From NCBI RefSeq assembly GCF_011751075.1, contig NZ_JAALLN010000004.1, forward strand, positions 218,525-282,524: 64,000 bases of DNA, written 5' to 3'. Below the pieces are notes generated by a model that saw only the letters and a program-made list of their open reading frames with translations, did no database searches and was not told where the DNA came from. This document shows positions 18,201-25,794 of the stretch, piece after piece. Made by a program: the position numbers and the translations under genes. The first letter of the stretch is position 1, and each line of letters starts with the position of its first letter. Source of the DNA: Flavobacterium poyangense. GTDB lineage: Bacteria > Bacteroidota > Bacteroidia > Flavobacteriales > Flavobacteriaceae.

Positions 18201-19337
18201 ATTGTCGTTACGGGAGAAAACCTAAAATGGTATGACGCACCTACCAATGGAAACAGCTTACCGAATACTACTAATCTGCAAAACGGTATTACTTATTATG
18301 TTTCGCAAACACTGAATTCTTGCGAAGGTAAAAGATTAGCCGTTACAGTTTCCATTCAAAATACACCGGGAATCCCTACGGGTGATTTAAATCCTAAGTT
18401 TTGTAAAAGCGAAAACGCCACGCTAAATGATATTATTCTGAATGAACAAAATCTAAAGTGGTACAATTCTGCTATTTCTGCAGCTACATTGCCGGGCAAC
18501 ACACTGTTACAGAACAACACTACTTATTATGTATCACAGTCCATAGGATGTGAAAGTGACAGAATAGCGGTATTGGTAACCATCAATGATACTCCTTTAC
18601 CTACCGCCAAAACCACACAAACTTTCTGCATTGATGCGAATGCCACACTAAATGATATTGTTATTATTACGGGGCAAAACCTAAAATGGTATGATGTGGC
18701 AACGGCAGGAAATCTTCTAAACGGTACAATGGCTCTTGAAAACCGCACTTATTATGTAAGTCAAACCGATACCAACTGCGAAAGCCAAAGGCTGGCAATT
18801 AATATCGAAATTCAAGATACGCAAGCGCCGATTGCTCATGCAAATCAATCTTTTTGCGTACAGGAAAACGCTACTATTGACAAAATAAAAGTTAATGGAC
18901 AAAACATAAAATGGTACAATGCGATAACAGCCGGGGCAACTTTATCTGAATCAACTCCTCTTAAAAATGGAGTGACTTATTATGCTTCTCAAACCATTAA
19001 GGAATGTGAAAGTGTACGAACTCCAATAACCATAAAAATCGCTGAAGCCACAACTGCTGAATGTGCTAAATATATAAATGAACTCCCTTATCCGAAGTTC
19101 TTTACTCCTAATAATGATCCTTATAATGATACCTGGACTATTGATTTTAATTATTTAGCTCCCAACACAGGAATCCGAATATTTGACCGATATGGAAAAT
19201 TCATCAAAGAACTAACTGTCAATACTTCCTGGGACGGGACTTATAACGGTCAGGATATGCCAGCTTCTGATTATTGGTTTACCGTTACCCGTTTGAACGG
19301 AGCAGAATTTACGGGGCATTTTGCTTTGAAACGATAA
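15282..19337 (+). CDS. Type IX-secreted beta-propeller/Ig-like surface protein (CHU_C)
   Basis: The protein has 1351 residues with a signal peptide (1-18, PIFSQ). Residues about 20-260 match the N-terminal domain that precedes SBBP repeats. About 265-730 hold seven SBBP propeller blades, each with a WGTYYGG/WSTYVGG motif and DxxNNIYxxG strands. An Ig-like domain follows (about 735-800), then a HYR-like domain (about 805-870), then five ~76-residue repeats (884-1260), then a type B T9SS C-terminal sorting domain with FTPNNDPYNDTW and RIFDRYGKFI. It is likely a secreted or surface-attached protein of the gliding/adhesion class. A terminator follows. Confidence 0.92.
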   Translation: MKRILFFLLLLISMPIFSQNKNQSIGFKENKGQIIDQKGKSNPVVKFLLNTGGLNVQLRKNGFSYDIYEAKKISTVRKETSKTLPYKNPKEDIPEEPEYNLEYKFHRIDIDFVNSNPKVEFITDQVAKDFDNYYNVPNKPEGILGVHQYKQITYKNIYPNIDVVFTIPNDPKKVVEYNFVVHPKGEISAIKLKFSGAETELVDNKIQMNVRFGKMEETLPASWTEEGTTKKEIAVGYRKIKKGVYGFETSDPVSDKTVIIDPVPNRLWGTFYGDQTGVHYSLKPSSISTDSFGNAYVAGSTSALNSSYATTGAHQTTPSSPYLNGVIEKFSPGGIRLWGTYYGGQNYCDIADIKIDSQNNVVVTGTTQDQTNISTTGSYSPTLSGYQDAFLAKFNSSGVRLWGTYFGGEYQELGNAIDVDTNNNIYMIGETTSTTGIAINSNFQTHLNQDPNSTIDGYLTKFGSAGNLIWSTYVGGENRDQLNTIAVKNNFLVLGGTTYSFNHISTPGVFQELHDPITHPDGVVYKFSLNGQRIWSTYYGGEQVDYIYAVEIDDEDNIYVGGQTASNNNITTPNRFDSSNSYMYKGFLAKLNTNGKRIWGTYIGQTHVYSIVFRNNSLYLGAENFGFAYPKLTTTCSYRSEKDSEGYIAKFSKEADFIWGTDIGGDSSYNPVKIALDRNNNIFVSGISSENNGIADASSYQSNVLGFYNYFLMKFQETNILGNPKVESNSPVCIGNSIELKASGGTNYVWTGPNGFTSTVQNPIITNATIVNNGEYNCAITGTGGCDDTKKINVVVGDFVAPIPDLATLPTITGDCNTTITIVPKATDACAGVITGTTTNPLSYALTGTYTIVWNYDDGNGNTVNQNQTVVISSPPWPNINSSQFFCIQENATLNTINITSGQNIKWYDAIIGGALLPNTTLLQDNTSYYASQTVSGCESERTAVKIQIYDTPAPTGDANQPFCTGLNPTLDNIVVTGENLKWYDAPTNGNSLPNTTNLQNGITYYVSQTLNSCEGKRLAVTVSIQNTPGIPTGDLNPKFCKSENATLNDIILNEQNLKWYNSAISAATLPGNTLLQNNTTYYVSQSIGCESDRIAVLVTINDTPLPTAKTTQTFCIDANATLNDIVIITGQNLKWYDVATAGNLLNGTMALENRTYYVSQTDTNCESQRLAINIEIQDTQAPIAHANQSFCVQENATIDKIKVNGQNIKWYNAITAGATLSESTPLKNGVTYYASQTIKECESVRTPITIKIAEATTAECAKYINELPYPKFFTPNNDPYNDTWTIDFNYLAPNTGIRIFDRYGKFIKELTVNTSWDGTYNGQDMPASDYWFTVTRLNGAEFTGHFALKR
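17931..19062 (+). repeat. Five tandem ~228-base coding repeats
   Basis: The units encode FC(x)nNATLNDI, GQNLKWYD, TTYYVSQT and CES(x)R, with two cysteines per unit that probably form one disulfide. The units are diverged at the DNA level, so the repeat is old rather than a recent slippage product. Confidence 0.85.
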
Positions 19338-19342
19338 AACAA

Positions 19343-19379
19343 AAAAGGTTGTCCAAAATATAAATTGGACAACCTTTTT
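19343..19379 (+). terminator. Terminator of the T9SS protein gene
   Basis: GGTTGTCCA and TGGACAACC pair around a ten-base loop, followed by TTTTTA, 13 bases after the stop codon. Confidence 0.92.
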
Positions 19380-19462
19380 AGTTTTGTGTGTCAATAAATA
19401 AGTCGAATCTTTTCTACTTGAGAAAAATTTATACCCTGGAACAATTTCACTTAACCTGCACT

Positions 19463-20743
19463 CTAAAACTTATGTTCTTTTTTGCTGATTGCCAATAAAG
19501 AAAACAGGGAAATACAGGCCGCTATAGTCAGATAAAAACCTACGTAGGTTAAACTGTATTTACTAGCAAGCCAAATCGCGATCATTGGAGCAAAAGCGGC
19601 ACCAAGAATACCTGCCAGATTAAAGGTTAAAGAAGCTCCCGAATACCGAACGTTGGTAGGAAATAATTCGGATAAAAATGTTCCCAAAGGTCCATAAGTA
19701 AATCCCATTAATGCCATTCCCAAACAAACATAAAAAGTTACCAAAGCTGGACTTCCTGAATTTAAGAAATAAGAGAAGAAGAAACCAAAAACAGCGATAA
19801 CAATTGTCGTTATAACCAATACTTTACGACGTCCTATTTTATCTGCAACAAGTGCTGAAACCGGGATAAACAATGCAAAAAACAATACCGAAAACATCTG
19901 AATCAATAAAAAATCTCTTTTCGCAAAACCCAAATCAGAAGTTGCCCAACTCAAAGTGAAAACGGTCATTAAATAAAAAACCAAAAATGTTGTAATAGCC
20001 GCCAATGTTCCAAAAATCAATTGATTCTTATAGGATTTAATCAGCGTTAAAAAAGGCACTTTTACTTCTTCCTGCTCTTTTTTTGAATTTTCAAAAGAAG
20101 GGGTTTCAGTAATTTTAGTTCGAATATAAAACCCAACAACAACCAAAAGAGAACTGGCTATAAATGGAATTCGCCATCCATAATTCATAAAGTCTTCGCT
20201 ATTCATAGTGTCCGTTAGCAACAGAAAAGTTCCTCCCGAAAGCAACAATCCGATTGGTGCTCCTAATTGCGGAAACATACCGTACCAGGCACGTTTATTT
20301 GGTGGTGCATTTTCGATCGCCAGTAAAACAGCTCCTCCCCACTCACCTCCTAATCCAACGCCCTGCCCAAAACGGCATAACATCAATAACAAAGGAGCAG
20401 CGACCCCAATACTGGCATAACTTGGTAAAAAACCAATGGTAACCGTAGATACACCCATTGTCAACAAGGCAGCAACTAAAGTAAATTTACGCCCGATTTT
20501 GTCGCCATAATGTCCAAAAAAAGCTGAACCTAAAGGGCGTGATAAAAAGGCTATTGAAAAAGTCGCCAGTGATTCTAAGGTTGCCATGGTCTTGTCGGAA
20601 CCCGGAAAAAATAGTTGTGGGAATACCAACACTGCTGCATTAGCATAAATATAAAAATCAAAAAATTCGATTGTAGTACCAATTAAGCTGCCAAAGAGAA
20701 CGTGTTTTAAAGAGTTCTTCTTTTGATTTGGGTTATCTTTCAT
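19463..20743 (-). CDS. MFS transporter, metabolite:H+ symporter type
   Basis: The protein has 426 residues and twelve predicted membrane helices. The GSLIGTTIEFFDFYIYANAA opening and GRFGQGVGLGGEWGGA-like segment (LCRFGQGVGLGGEWGG) mark the MHS subfamily (ProP, ShiA, KgtP relatives). The loop motifs GHYGDKIGRKF and ADKIGRRK are the MFS signature. It would import a small organic acid or compatible solute with protons; the substrate is unknown. I start at ATG 20743 (MKDNPNQKKN) because the longer frame from 20812 adds a hydrophobic segment not seen in the family. Confidence 0.87.
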   Translation of the reverse strand: MKDNPNQKKNSLKHVLFGSLIGTTIEFFDFYIYANAAVLVFPQLFFPGSDKTMATLESLATFSIAFLSRPLGSAFFGHYGDKIGRKFTLVAALLTMGVSTVTIGFLPSYASIGVAAPLLLMLCRFGQGVGLGGEWGGAVLLAIENAPPNKRAWYGMFPQLGAPIGLLLSGGTFLLLTDTMNSEDFMNYGWRIPFIASSLLVVVGFYIRTKITETPSFENSKKEQEEVKVPFLTLIKSYKNQLIFGTLAAITTFLVFYLMTVFTLSWATSDLGFAKRDFLLIQMFSVLFFALFIPVSALVADKIGRRKVLVITTIVIAVFGFFFSYFLNSGSPALVTFYVCLGMALMGFTYGPLGTFLSELFPTNVRYSGASLTFNLAGILGAAFAPMIAIWLASKYSLTYVGFYLTIAACISLFSLLAISKKEHKF

Positions 20744-20868
20744 TAAATTCTGATATAGTTTTATTTTAAGAAAATAGACCACAAAAATGAACCTAATTCC
20801 TGAAATCAACAAATATTTATCTGTTAAAATAAAATATCATTGTGAAAAACTCATAATCCCACTACTAC

Positions 20869-20940
20869 TAAAAAAGGATGCCTTTGCGAACTACACCTAA
20901 AAGTTCAAAAACGATTTGGCTACAGCTCATACTGGCATCC
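20869..20940 (-). terminator. Long stem-loop with T run
   Basis: On the minus strand GGATGCC and GGCATCC bracket a 51-base loop and are followed by TTTTTT. It lies directly beyond repeat copy D, which separates it from the stop of the TPR gene. It may be the original terminator of that operon, or another repeat type. Confidence 0.5.
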
Positions 20941-21208
20941 TAATTAATTCAAGTTACTAGTTGTATAATGTGAAATGCCAGTCTGAAAGGGCAAATGATT
21001 TAATTAGCGGATTTCCTTGCCTTTAAGCGAAGCGTTAGATAAGTATTATTACTGTATTTTAGCGACTTGACACAACTATATGTTCGTACAATGTAAGATA
21101 CAAATCAATTAAACAAAACTTATTACTTTTTACATTCTACATTTTACATTTTACAGTATACATTTTACAATATATATTATTATTCAACTAGCAACTTGAG
21201 TTAATTAA
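20941..21208. repeat. TAATTAA-ended inverted-repeat element, copy D
   Basis: This 268-base element runs from TAATTAATTCAAGTTACTAG to CTAGCAACTTGAGTTAATTA and ends one base before the stop of the TPR gene. The interior has CTGAAAGGGC, TTAATTAGCGGATTTCCTTG, GAAGCGTTAGAT and TTGACACAACTATATGTTCG, shared with copies B and C. The right flank holds several ACATTTTAC/ACAGTATAC units. Confidence 0.85.
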
Positions 21209-21209
21209 T

Positions 21210-21740
21210 CTATTTGCTCTTTTTCTTTTTAGGCTTCTCTTTTTTAGAAACCTTATCCGTTTTTTTATTCACTTTTTTATTTAGTCGTTTTTCGGCTTCT
21301 TCTATAAGAAAATCAAACTCATTATTTAATATTTCAAGCTTCACTTCTTTTAAGATTTTCAATGCTTTTTTGAACTGTTTTTGGCTCTCCAGTAGCATTA
21401 CTTTTTTAAGAAGAATTTCAGCTTTATTAATTCCTTTAAGAGTCAAAGCAAAATCGATAAGTTTCGTCGCTTCTTCATAATCTTCATTCAAAACCAACGT
21501 ATAAATATAATGCGAGTATACTTCGATTGCATTTATATCTATAGCAATTGCCTGCTGAAAATATTCTTTGGCTTCCTCATATCTGAATAATTGATCCGCC
21601 TGAATCCGGCCATATAAGCACAATGCCATTGTATTTTTATTGTCATAAGACAAAGCATAATCCAATGATTCTATGGTTTCTACCAGCGAATAGGGATAAT
21701 TGTCTAATGCCTCAAAAATATATTTATCTACTGTTTTCAT
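21210..21740 (-). CDS. Tetratricopeptide-like protein with Lys-rich tail
   Basis: The protein has 176 residues. Helical repeats of TPR type cover about 15-140 (for example ALCLYGRIQADQLFRYEEAKEYFQQA and YIYTLVLNEDYEEATKLIDFAL). The last 25 residues are almost all lysine with a few acidic residues, which suggests contact with nucleic acid or other acidic partners. It starts 93 bases after prfH on the same strand, so it may be the last gene of the RNA-repair operon; the gap contains an 8-bp perfect palindrome AACGATTT/AAATCGTT. The function is unknown. Confidence 0.75.
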   Translation of the reverse strand: MKTVDKYIFEALDNYPYSLVETIESLDYALSYDNKNTMALCLYGRIQADQLFRYEEAKEYFQQAIAIDINAIEVYSHYIYTLVLNEDYEEATKLIDFALTLKGINKAEILLKKVMLLESQKQFKKALKILKEVKLEILNNEFDFLIEEAEKRLNKKVNKKTDKVSKKEKPKKKKSK

Positions 21741-21833
21741 AACTGTATTTTTTAGTGCCGTTTATCGCAACAAACAGCGTTATAATAACGATTTCATAAA
21801 TCGTTTCATTTGAAAGTTCAAAAACCGGAAGCT

Positions 21834-22523
21834 TTAATCTCGATCGAAATAATCTTCTCTTTTTAATCTTTGTCTTTCCTGTTTATACTTTTTTTCCTGT
21901 TTTTGTTTCTTGAAATCGGAACCCTGAAAAACCCGAACCGGATTTCCTCTCTGAATTTGCAATTGATTCATCCATTGCGCCTGAAATTCGGCTTTGAATT
22001 GTTTTACCGTTTCTTCTTTAAATTTCTGCAATAACCTTTCGGTTGCCAACTTTTTATTCTGATGTTGCGAACGGGAGTCCATCGAAACCACACTAATTCC
22101 GGTTGGAACATGTGTTGCTCTAACAGCCGAACTTACTTTATTAACATGCTGACCTCCGGCACCCGAACTTCTCATTGCCTGATACTGAATATCGTTTTCT
22201 GAAATTTCAGTTGCAGTTGTTCTTTCGATTTCGAAAACTCCGATAAACCAATTTTTGCGTTTGTGTAATTTCCTAAACTGGCTTTGTCCAATCCATTGAA
22301 TTGTTCCGACCCACGAATTCACAAAATCATTCAGAGTAGTACCTTCGAGTAACACTGTTGCCGTTTCTACGGTTCCGTTTTCAATTCCGACTTCTCTTTG
22401 AAGCATTGTTGTTTTGATGTTCTTCTCTTTTGCTTCTTCTATAAAGGTTTTTAAAACCTGGGCAACAACCCAGCTGCACTCAGCCGGGCCACGCCCTGAT
22501 GTTATTTGAATTATTTTTTCCAT
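21834..22523 (-). CDS. prfH: Peptide chain release factor homologue PrfH
   Basis: The protein has 229 residues, close to the 200-210 usual for PrfH. The GGQ tripeptide (123-125) lies in [12 protein letters not shown], as in RF1/RF2, and is followed by THVPTGISV and [11 protein letters not shown]. The stop-codon recognition domain of true release factors is absent. Known PrfH proteins release peptides from ribosomes whose 16S rRNA is cut in the decoding centre, so the rRNA can be resealed by the RtcB partner. The gene begins 14 bases after rtcB, which supports that role here. Confidence 0.9.
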   Translation of the reverse strand: MEKIIQITSGRGPAECSWVVAQVLKTFIEEAKEKNIKTTMLQREVGIENGTVETATVLLEGTTLNDFVNSWVGTIQWIGQSQFRKLHKRKNWFIGVFEIERTTATEISENDIQYQAMRSSGAGGQHVNKVSSAVRATHVPTGISVVSMDSRSQHQNKKLATERLLQKFKEETVKQFKAEFQAQWMNQLQIQRGNPVRVFQGSDFKKQKQEKKYKQERQRLKREDYFDRD

Positions 22524-22537
22524 AATTTCTATTCTTT

Positions 22538-23929
22538 TTAGCGATCCATTCTAACGATTTTTGGAGTGAATGTTCCCAGAACATCAACCAATTCGTTTTG
22601 GTTTGCCATTACTTTATTAATGTCTTTATACGCCATTGGAGCTTCGTCAATATTTCCGCCAATTAGACTCACGTCATTTGCTTTCAGCACTTTATTAATC
22701 TCACTTTGCGTAAATGATTCTTTACATTTTTTGCGCGAAAAAAGTCGTCCTGCACCATGTGATGCTGAATTTAAACTCTCTGCATTTCCTTTCCCCTGAA
22801 CAATAAACCCAGGAGCAGTCATAGAACCCGGAATGATACCCAGTTCACCAACATTTGCCGGAGTAGCGCCTTTGCGGTGTACAATTGCTTCTTTGCCATT
22901 TACAACTTCTTTCCAGGCAAAATTGTGGTGATTTTCGATTGTTACCACAACGCGTTTCCCTATCGCTTTTGCAATTCGACGGTGAATATCGTCGTGACAT
23001 GCTTTTGCATAATCACCCGCCAGATTCATCGCCAGCCAATATTCCTGCCCATCATGTGTGTTCAAATCAAGCCACGCCAAATGTTGTACATTCTTAGGCA
23101 AGGGACATTGCTTAGTAGCCAGATACGTATAATGTTTAGCGATATTGGCCCCCAATCCTCTTGAACCACTATGCGAAAGCACTGCAAAATATTCTCCAAC
23201 ACCAATCTTCCATTCGTTTAGCGGATTGGTAATCTTTGCAATTCCGAACTCCACAAAATGATTTCCTCCGCCCGAAGTTCCCAATTGTTTGTAGGCTTTG
23301 CTCAGCAAATTTTTCAAAAGTGGAATATCCTGAAACTCGCTTCGGCTAAACAATTCATGATCCGCTCTTATCGCGTGAGTTTCATACATACCGAATTTGG
23401 TATTGTCTTTTAATATTGCCTGCAATTGATGTTCTTTTCCTTTGAAAAAACTGGCGGGAATATCAAAAATGGACAAACTCATTCGGCACCCGATATCTAC
23501 ACCAACACCGTACGGAATTACTGCATTGTCTGTCGCAAGTACACCTCCAATTGGCAGTCCGTATCCTGAATGTGCATCGGGCATTAGAGCGCCTGCTACT
23601 GAAATTGGTAATTTCAAAGCATCGTACAACTGATATTTGGCTTGTTCGTCAATTTCATTTTCTCCGAATATTGAAAACGGAGCCCTTGTATTATTCAGCT
23701 GATGCATTCTTACCTGCACCGGATTTACCAAGCCTTCTGCCACTTTCCCCCAGGTTCCGTGTCCGGTAAATTTTTCCGGAAACAGCAAAACCTCTTTGGC
23801 TTCGGTTAGTATACTCTCTTTTTTTTCTCTTTTTCTGTATCGGTTTATTTGCCCTAAAGCAATATTGATACTATTATTTTTTGGAAAGCCTATTTTAATC
23901 AGGTCTTTTCCGGATAATTTATTTCCCAT
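22538..23929 (-). CDS. rtcB: RtcB-family RNA ligase
   Basis: The protein has 463 residues and would join RNA 3'-phosphate (or 2',3'-cyclic phosphate) to 5'-OH ends with GTP and manganese. Visible metal ligands are C148 (GVDIGC), H224 (GGGNHF), H253 (LSHSGSRG) and the H334/H335 pair (ENHHNF). H391 in SASHGAGR is the guanylated nucleophile. The DIGCRM and GGGNHF variants differ slightly from the tRNA-repair RtcB consensus and fit the PrfH-linked branch. It shares one base with the upstream gene (TAATG) and leads into prfH, forming one operon. Confidence 0.92.
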   Translation of the reverse strand: MGNKLSGKDLIKIGFPKNNSINIALGQINRYRKREKKESILTEAKEVLLFPEKFTGHGTWGKVAEGLVNPVQVRMHQLNNTRAPFSIFGENEIDEQAKYQLYDALKLPISVAGALMPDAHSGYGLPIGGVLATDNAVIPYGVGVDIGCRMSLSIFDIPASFFKGKEHQLQAILKDNTKFGMYETHAIRADHELFSRSEFQDIPLLKNLLSKAYKQLGTSGGGNHFVEFGIAKITNPLNEWKIGVGEYFAVLSHSGSRGLGANIAKHYTYLATKQCPLPKNVQHLAWLDLNTHDGQEYWLAMNLAGDYAKACHDDIHRRIAKAIGKRVVVTIENHHNFAWKEVVNGKEAIVHRKGATPANVGELGIIPGSMTAPGFIVQGKGNAESLNSASHGAGRLFSRKKCKESFTQSEINKVLKANDVSLIGGNIDEAPMAYKDINKVMANQNELVDVLGTFTPKIVRMDR

Positions 23930-24672
23930 TAGGTATATTTTTCTTCTAAATACATTTCATAAATCGTATTCAGATTTTTGTTTTTTATTTGATTATGGTG
24001 CTTTAATTTTTCTAAGCTCCAATAATAGTCTGCCTTTGTGTTCCACATTTTATAGATCTTACATCGTAAATTCCGATTCTGTATGTAATTTTCTATGAGC
24101 CTCAATTCGCTTTCAAGTGCTGTATCAATCGCTTTTTTATGCGTAATTATGTTGGGCTCAATTTTAAATACAAACCTCCACGGCTCATTAAATTTGTAAT
24201 ATCTCACAAAACGCTTGTATAAATCAGACCATTTTTCGATTAGTGTAAAACAGGATTTTTCTTTGTCAGTTAGTTCGAATTTGTTAGTATTCCAATCGCT
24301 GACACTGATGTTAGCAACAAATCGTTCTCTTGGATGAATCGATTTCTTTCCAAAACGCTTTTTCCTGTTGGTGAACTCTTTTTGATTAGAAAACTGAAAA
24401 GTATTTATTTTTTCAAGTATCTTTTCATAAAACACACCCTCGGCTGAACGCAAAACATCAACACGAACTACAAAATATCGAACCCAGCCTTTTTGATAAG
24501 GCTCTTTCAATTCAACCAAAGGCAAATTTCTAATTGCCGAATAGATTGCGCTATTTCGTTTTGCTATTTGAACAAGTTGTTTTTCAAAATCCTCTTTAAC
24601 CAATCTTTTTTTTTGTCTTTTAGTCTTTAGACGAGCATATAACATGCAATCGTCCAAAAGAAAATCGTCCAT
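23929..24672 (-). CDS. Unknown protein leading the RtcB-PrfH operon
   Basis: The protein has 247 residues, is basic and rich in Lys, Phe, Tyr and Trp, with no signal peptide or membrane helix. I do not recognise the family. Visible features are a basic helix near the N-terminus (LKTKRQKKRLVKED), a strand pattern GWVRYFVVRVDVLRS (about 62-76), FVANISVSDWN (about 118-128), and a W-rich block (EKWSDLYKRF, NEPWRFVFKIEP). The TAATG junction means it is translationally coupled to rtcB. By context it probably acts on damaged RNA or ribosomes, or regulates the ligase; this is inference only. Confidence 0.75.
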   Translation of the reverse strand: MDDFLLDDCMLYARLKTKRQKKRLVKEDFEKQLVQIAKRNSAIYSAIRNLPLVELKEPYQKGWVRYFVVRVDVLRSAEGVFYEKILEKINTFQFSNQKEFTNRKKRFGKKSIHPRERFVANISVSDWNTNKFELTDKEKSCFTLIEKWSDLYKRFVRYYKFNEPWRFVFKIEPNIITHKKAIDTALESELRLIENYIQNRNLRCKIYKMWNTKADYYWSLEKLKHHNQIKNKNLNTIYEMYLEEKYT

Positions 24673-24698
24673 TAAAAAAAATTAAATTATAGATTTCC

Positions 24699-24750
24699 TG
24701 TCCGGTATAAAAAAATACAGGACAACAGCATTTTATCTGAAACAGATAAA
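24699..24750 (-). promoter_or_regulatory. Two palindromes before the RtcB-PrfH operon
   Basis: TGTCCGGTAT(n6)ATACAGGACA (24699-24724, nine of ten arm positions paired) lies 27 bases upstream of the first start codon. TTTATCTGAAACAGATAAA (24732-24750) lies just beyond. They could be operators or a leader hairpin. I see no -12/-24 sigma-54 promoter of the kind that RtcR uses. Confidence 0.45.
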
Positions 24751-24791
24751 TTAAATTCAGGTAATCGGGAATTTTTTGAAGAGTCTAGAAT

Positions 24792-24826
24792 AAAAAAAAG
24801 CCCGAAAGTTATTTTCCTTCGGGCTT
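24792..24826 (-). terminator. Minus-strand terminator after the 28-codon ORF
   Basis: AAGCCCGAA and TTCGGGCTT pair, followed on the minus strand by TTTTTTTTA. It lies 25 bases after the TAG of the short ORF and 120 bases before the RtcB operon start. Confidence 0.88.
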
Positions 24827-24851
24827 AGCTCTTATATCTTAAATTGATTTG

Positions 24852-24938
24852 CTAGGATTGAGAAAAGCCACGAAGACACATGCCAACAGAATTAAATCCT
24901 GATGCGATGTTTTGAGAGGTAAAGTTTAATACAAACAT
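24852..24938 (-). CDS. Candidate 28-residue peptide with its own terminator
   Basis: The frame ATG to TAG encodes MFVLNFTSQNIASGFNSVGM followed by CLRGFSQS. It is placed at the right distance from a strong terminator, in the 1.1-kb gap between the RtcB operon and bshC. The peptide is neutral, Ser/Asn/Phe-rich with one cysteine, and no known family comes to mind. It could be a true small protein, a leader peptide, or chance coding in a small RNA. The upstream 100 bases are very AT-rich with no perfect TAnnTTTG box. Confidence 0.45.
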   Translation of the reverse strand: MFVLNFTSQNIASGFNSVGMCLRGFSQS

Positions 24939-25179
24939 TGTCTTCGTTATTAATGGTTAATGATTTATTTTTCTGAGGCAAATTTTGTGAAATATTTTCT
25001 TAATAAACAAATAAATTTTAAAAATATTTCATAAAAAATTAACAATACACTGATTTACAAATAATTACAAATCAACAAAAAACAGCTACAACTTCAATTA
25101 TGCAATAAAAAAAGACCAATTTTAACATATCTTCCAAGTTTTACATGTCAATCTATGCAAATTCGTTGCTAAAATTTTT

Positions 25180-25366
25180 GCCACGAATTGCAAGAATTTT
25201 CACGAATTATTATGTTTCACTTCGAAATCTATTGTTGATTAATAACTATCACTAAGAAAAAAAATCCTTTAAATCTGTGAAATCTGTGGCTAGTTTTTTT
25301 GCCATAGATTAAATCGATTAAAAAGATTTTGCTAAGTTTTTAAAAATTAATTCGTAAAAATTCGTG
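25180..25366. repeat. Nested inverted-repeat unit 1
   Basis: Outer arms are GCCACGAATTGCAAGAATTT and its near-complement AATTCGTAAAAATTCGTGGT. Inner arms are AATCCTTTAAATCTGTG...GGC and GCCATAGATTAAATCGATTA. Between them lies CTTCGAAATCTATTGTTGAT. It is adjacent to an equally built unit 2 in the same orientation. Confidence 0.8.
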
Positions 25367-25378
25367 GTGAGAGTTTTT

Positions 25379-25578
25379 GCCTCTAATTGCACAAATTTTC
25401 ACGAATTGTTGTGTTTAACTTCGAAATCTATTGTTGATTAATAGCTATCACTAAGAAAAAAAATCCTTTAAATCTGTGAAATCTGTGGCTATTCTTTTTT
25501 TACCACAGATTAAATGGATTAAAAGGTTTTTGCTACGTTTTTAAAAATTAATTCGTGAAAATTCGTGTAATTCGCGGC
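25379..25578. repeat. Nested inverted-repeat unit 2
   Basis: This is a tandem copy of unit 1 (about 85-90% alike by eye), ending AATTCGTGTAATTCGCGGC. The two units fill much of the gap upstream of bshC. The remaining 200 bases to bshC are AT-rich; the only structure seen is AGTTAAAACCGTTTTTAACT at 25727-25746. Confidence 0.8.
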
Positions 25579-25794
25579 GAGATTTTATTTACTGTAAAAA
25601 TGCTGCGACATTCTCTTATTAACATTTTGTTTACTAAAACAACGTTTTTAGCAATGTAGTCAAAAACACAAAAACCACTGACTAACAACACATTACAATA
25701 AAAACAAAAAATCAAATCCTAAGCAATAGTTAAAACCGTTTTTAACTGTATATTTTCATTAAATTTACTGCTATCAAAAAATAAACCTAAAACT

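Noticed and set aside
20878..20930. 20-codon frame inside the GGATGCC stem-loop (minus strand)
   Set aside because: It overlaps the structured arms and has no start context; the hairpin explains the sequence better.
22566..24098. Several plus-strand frames of 60-100 codons opposite rtcB and its neighbours
   Set aside because: They mirror the codons of the real minus-strand genes and lack start context.
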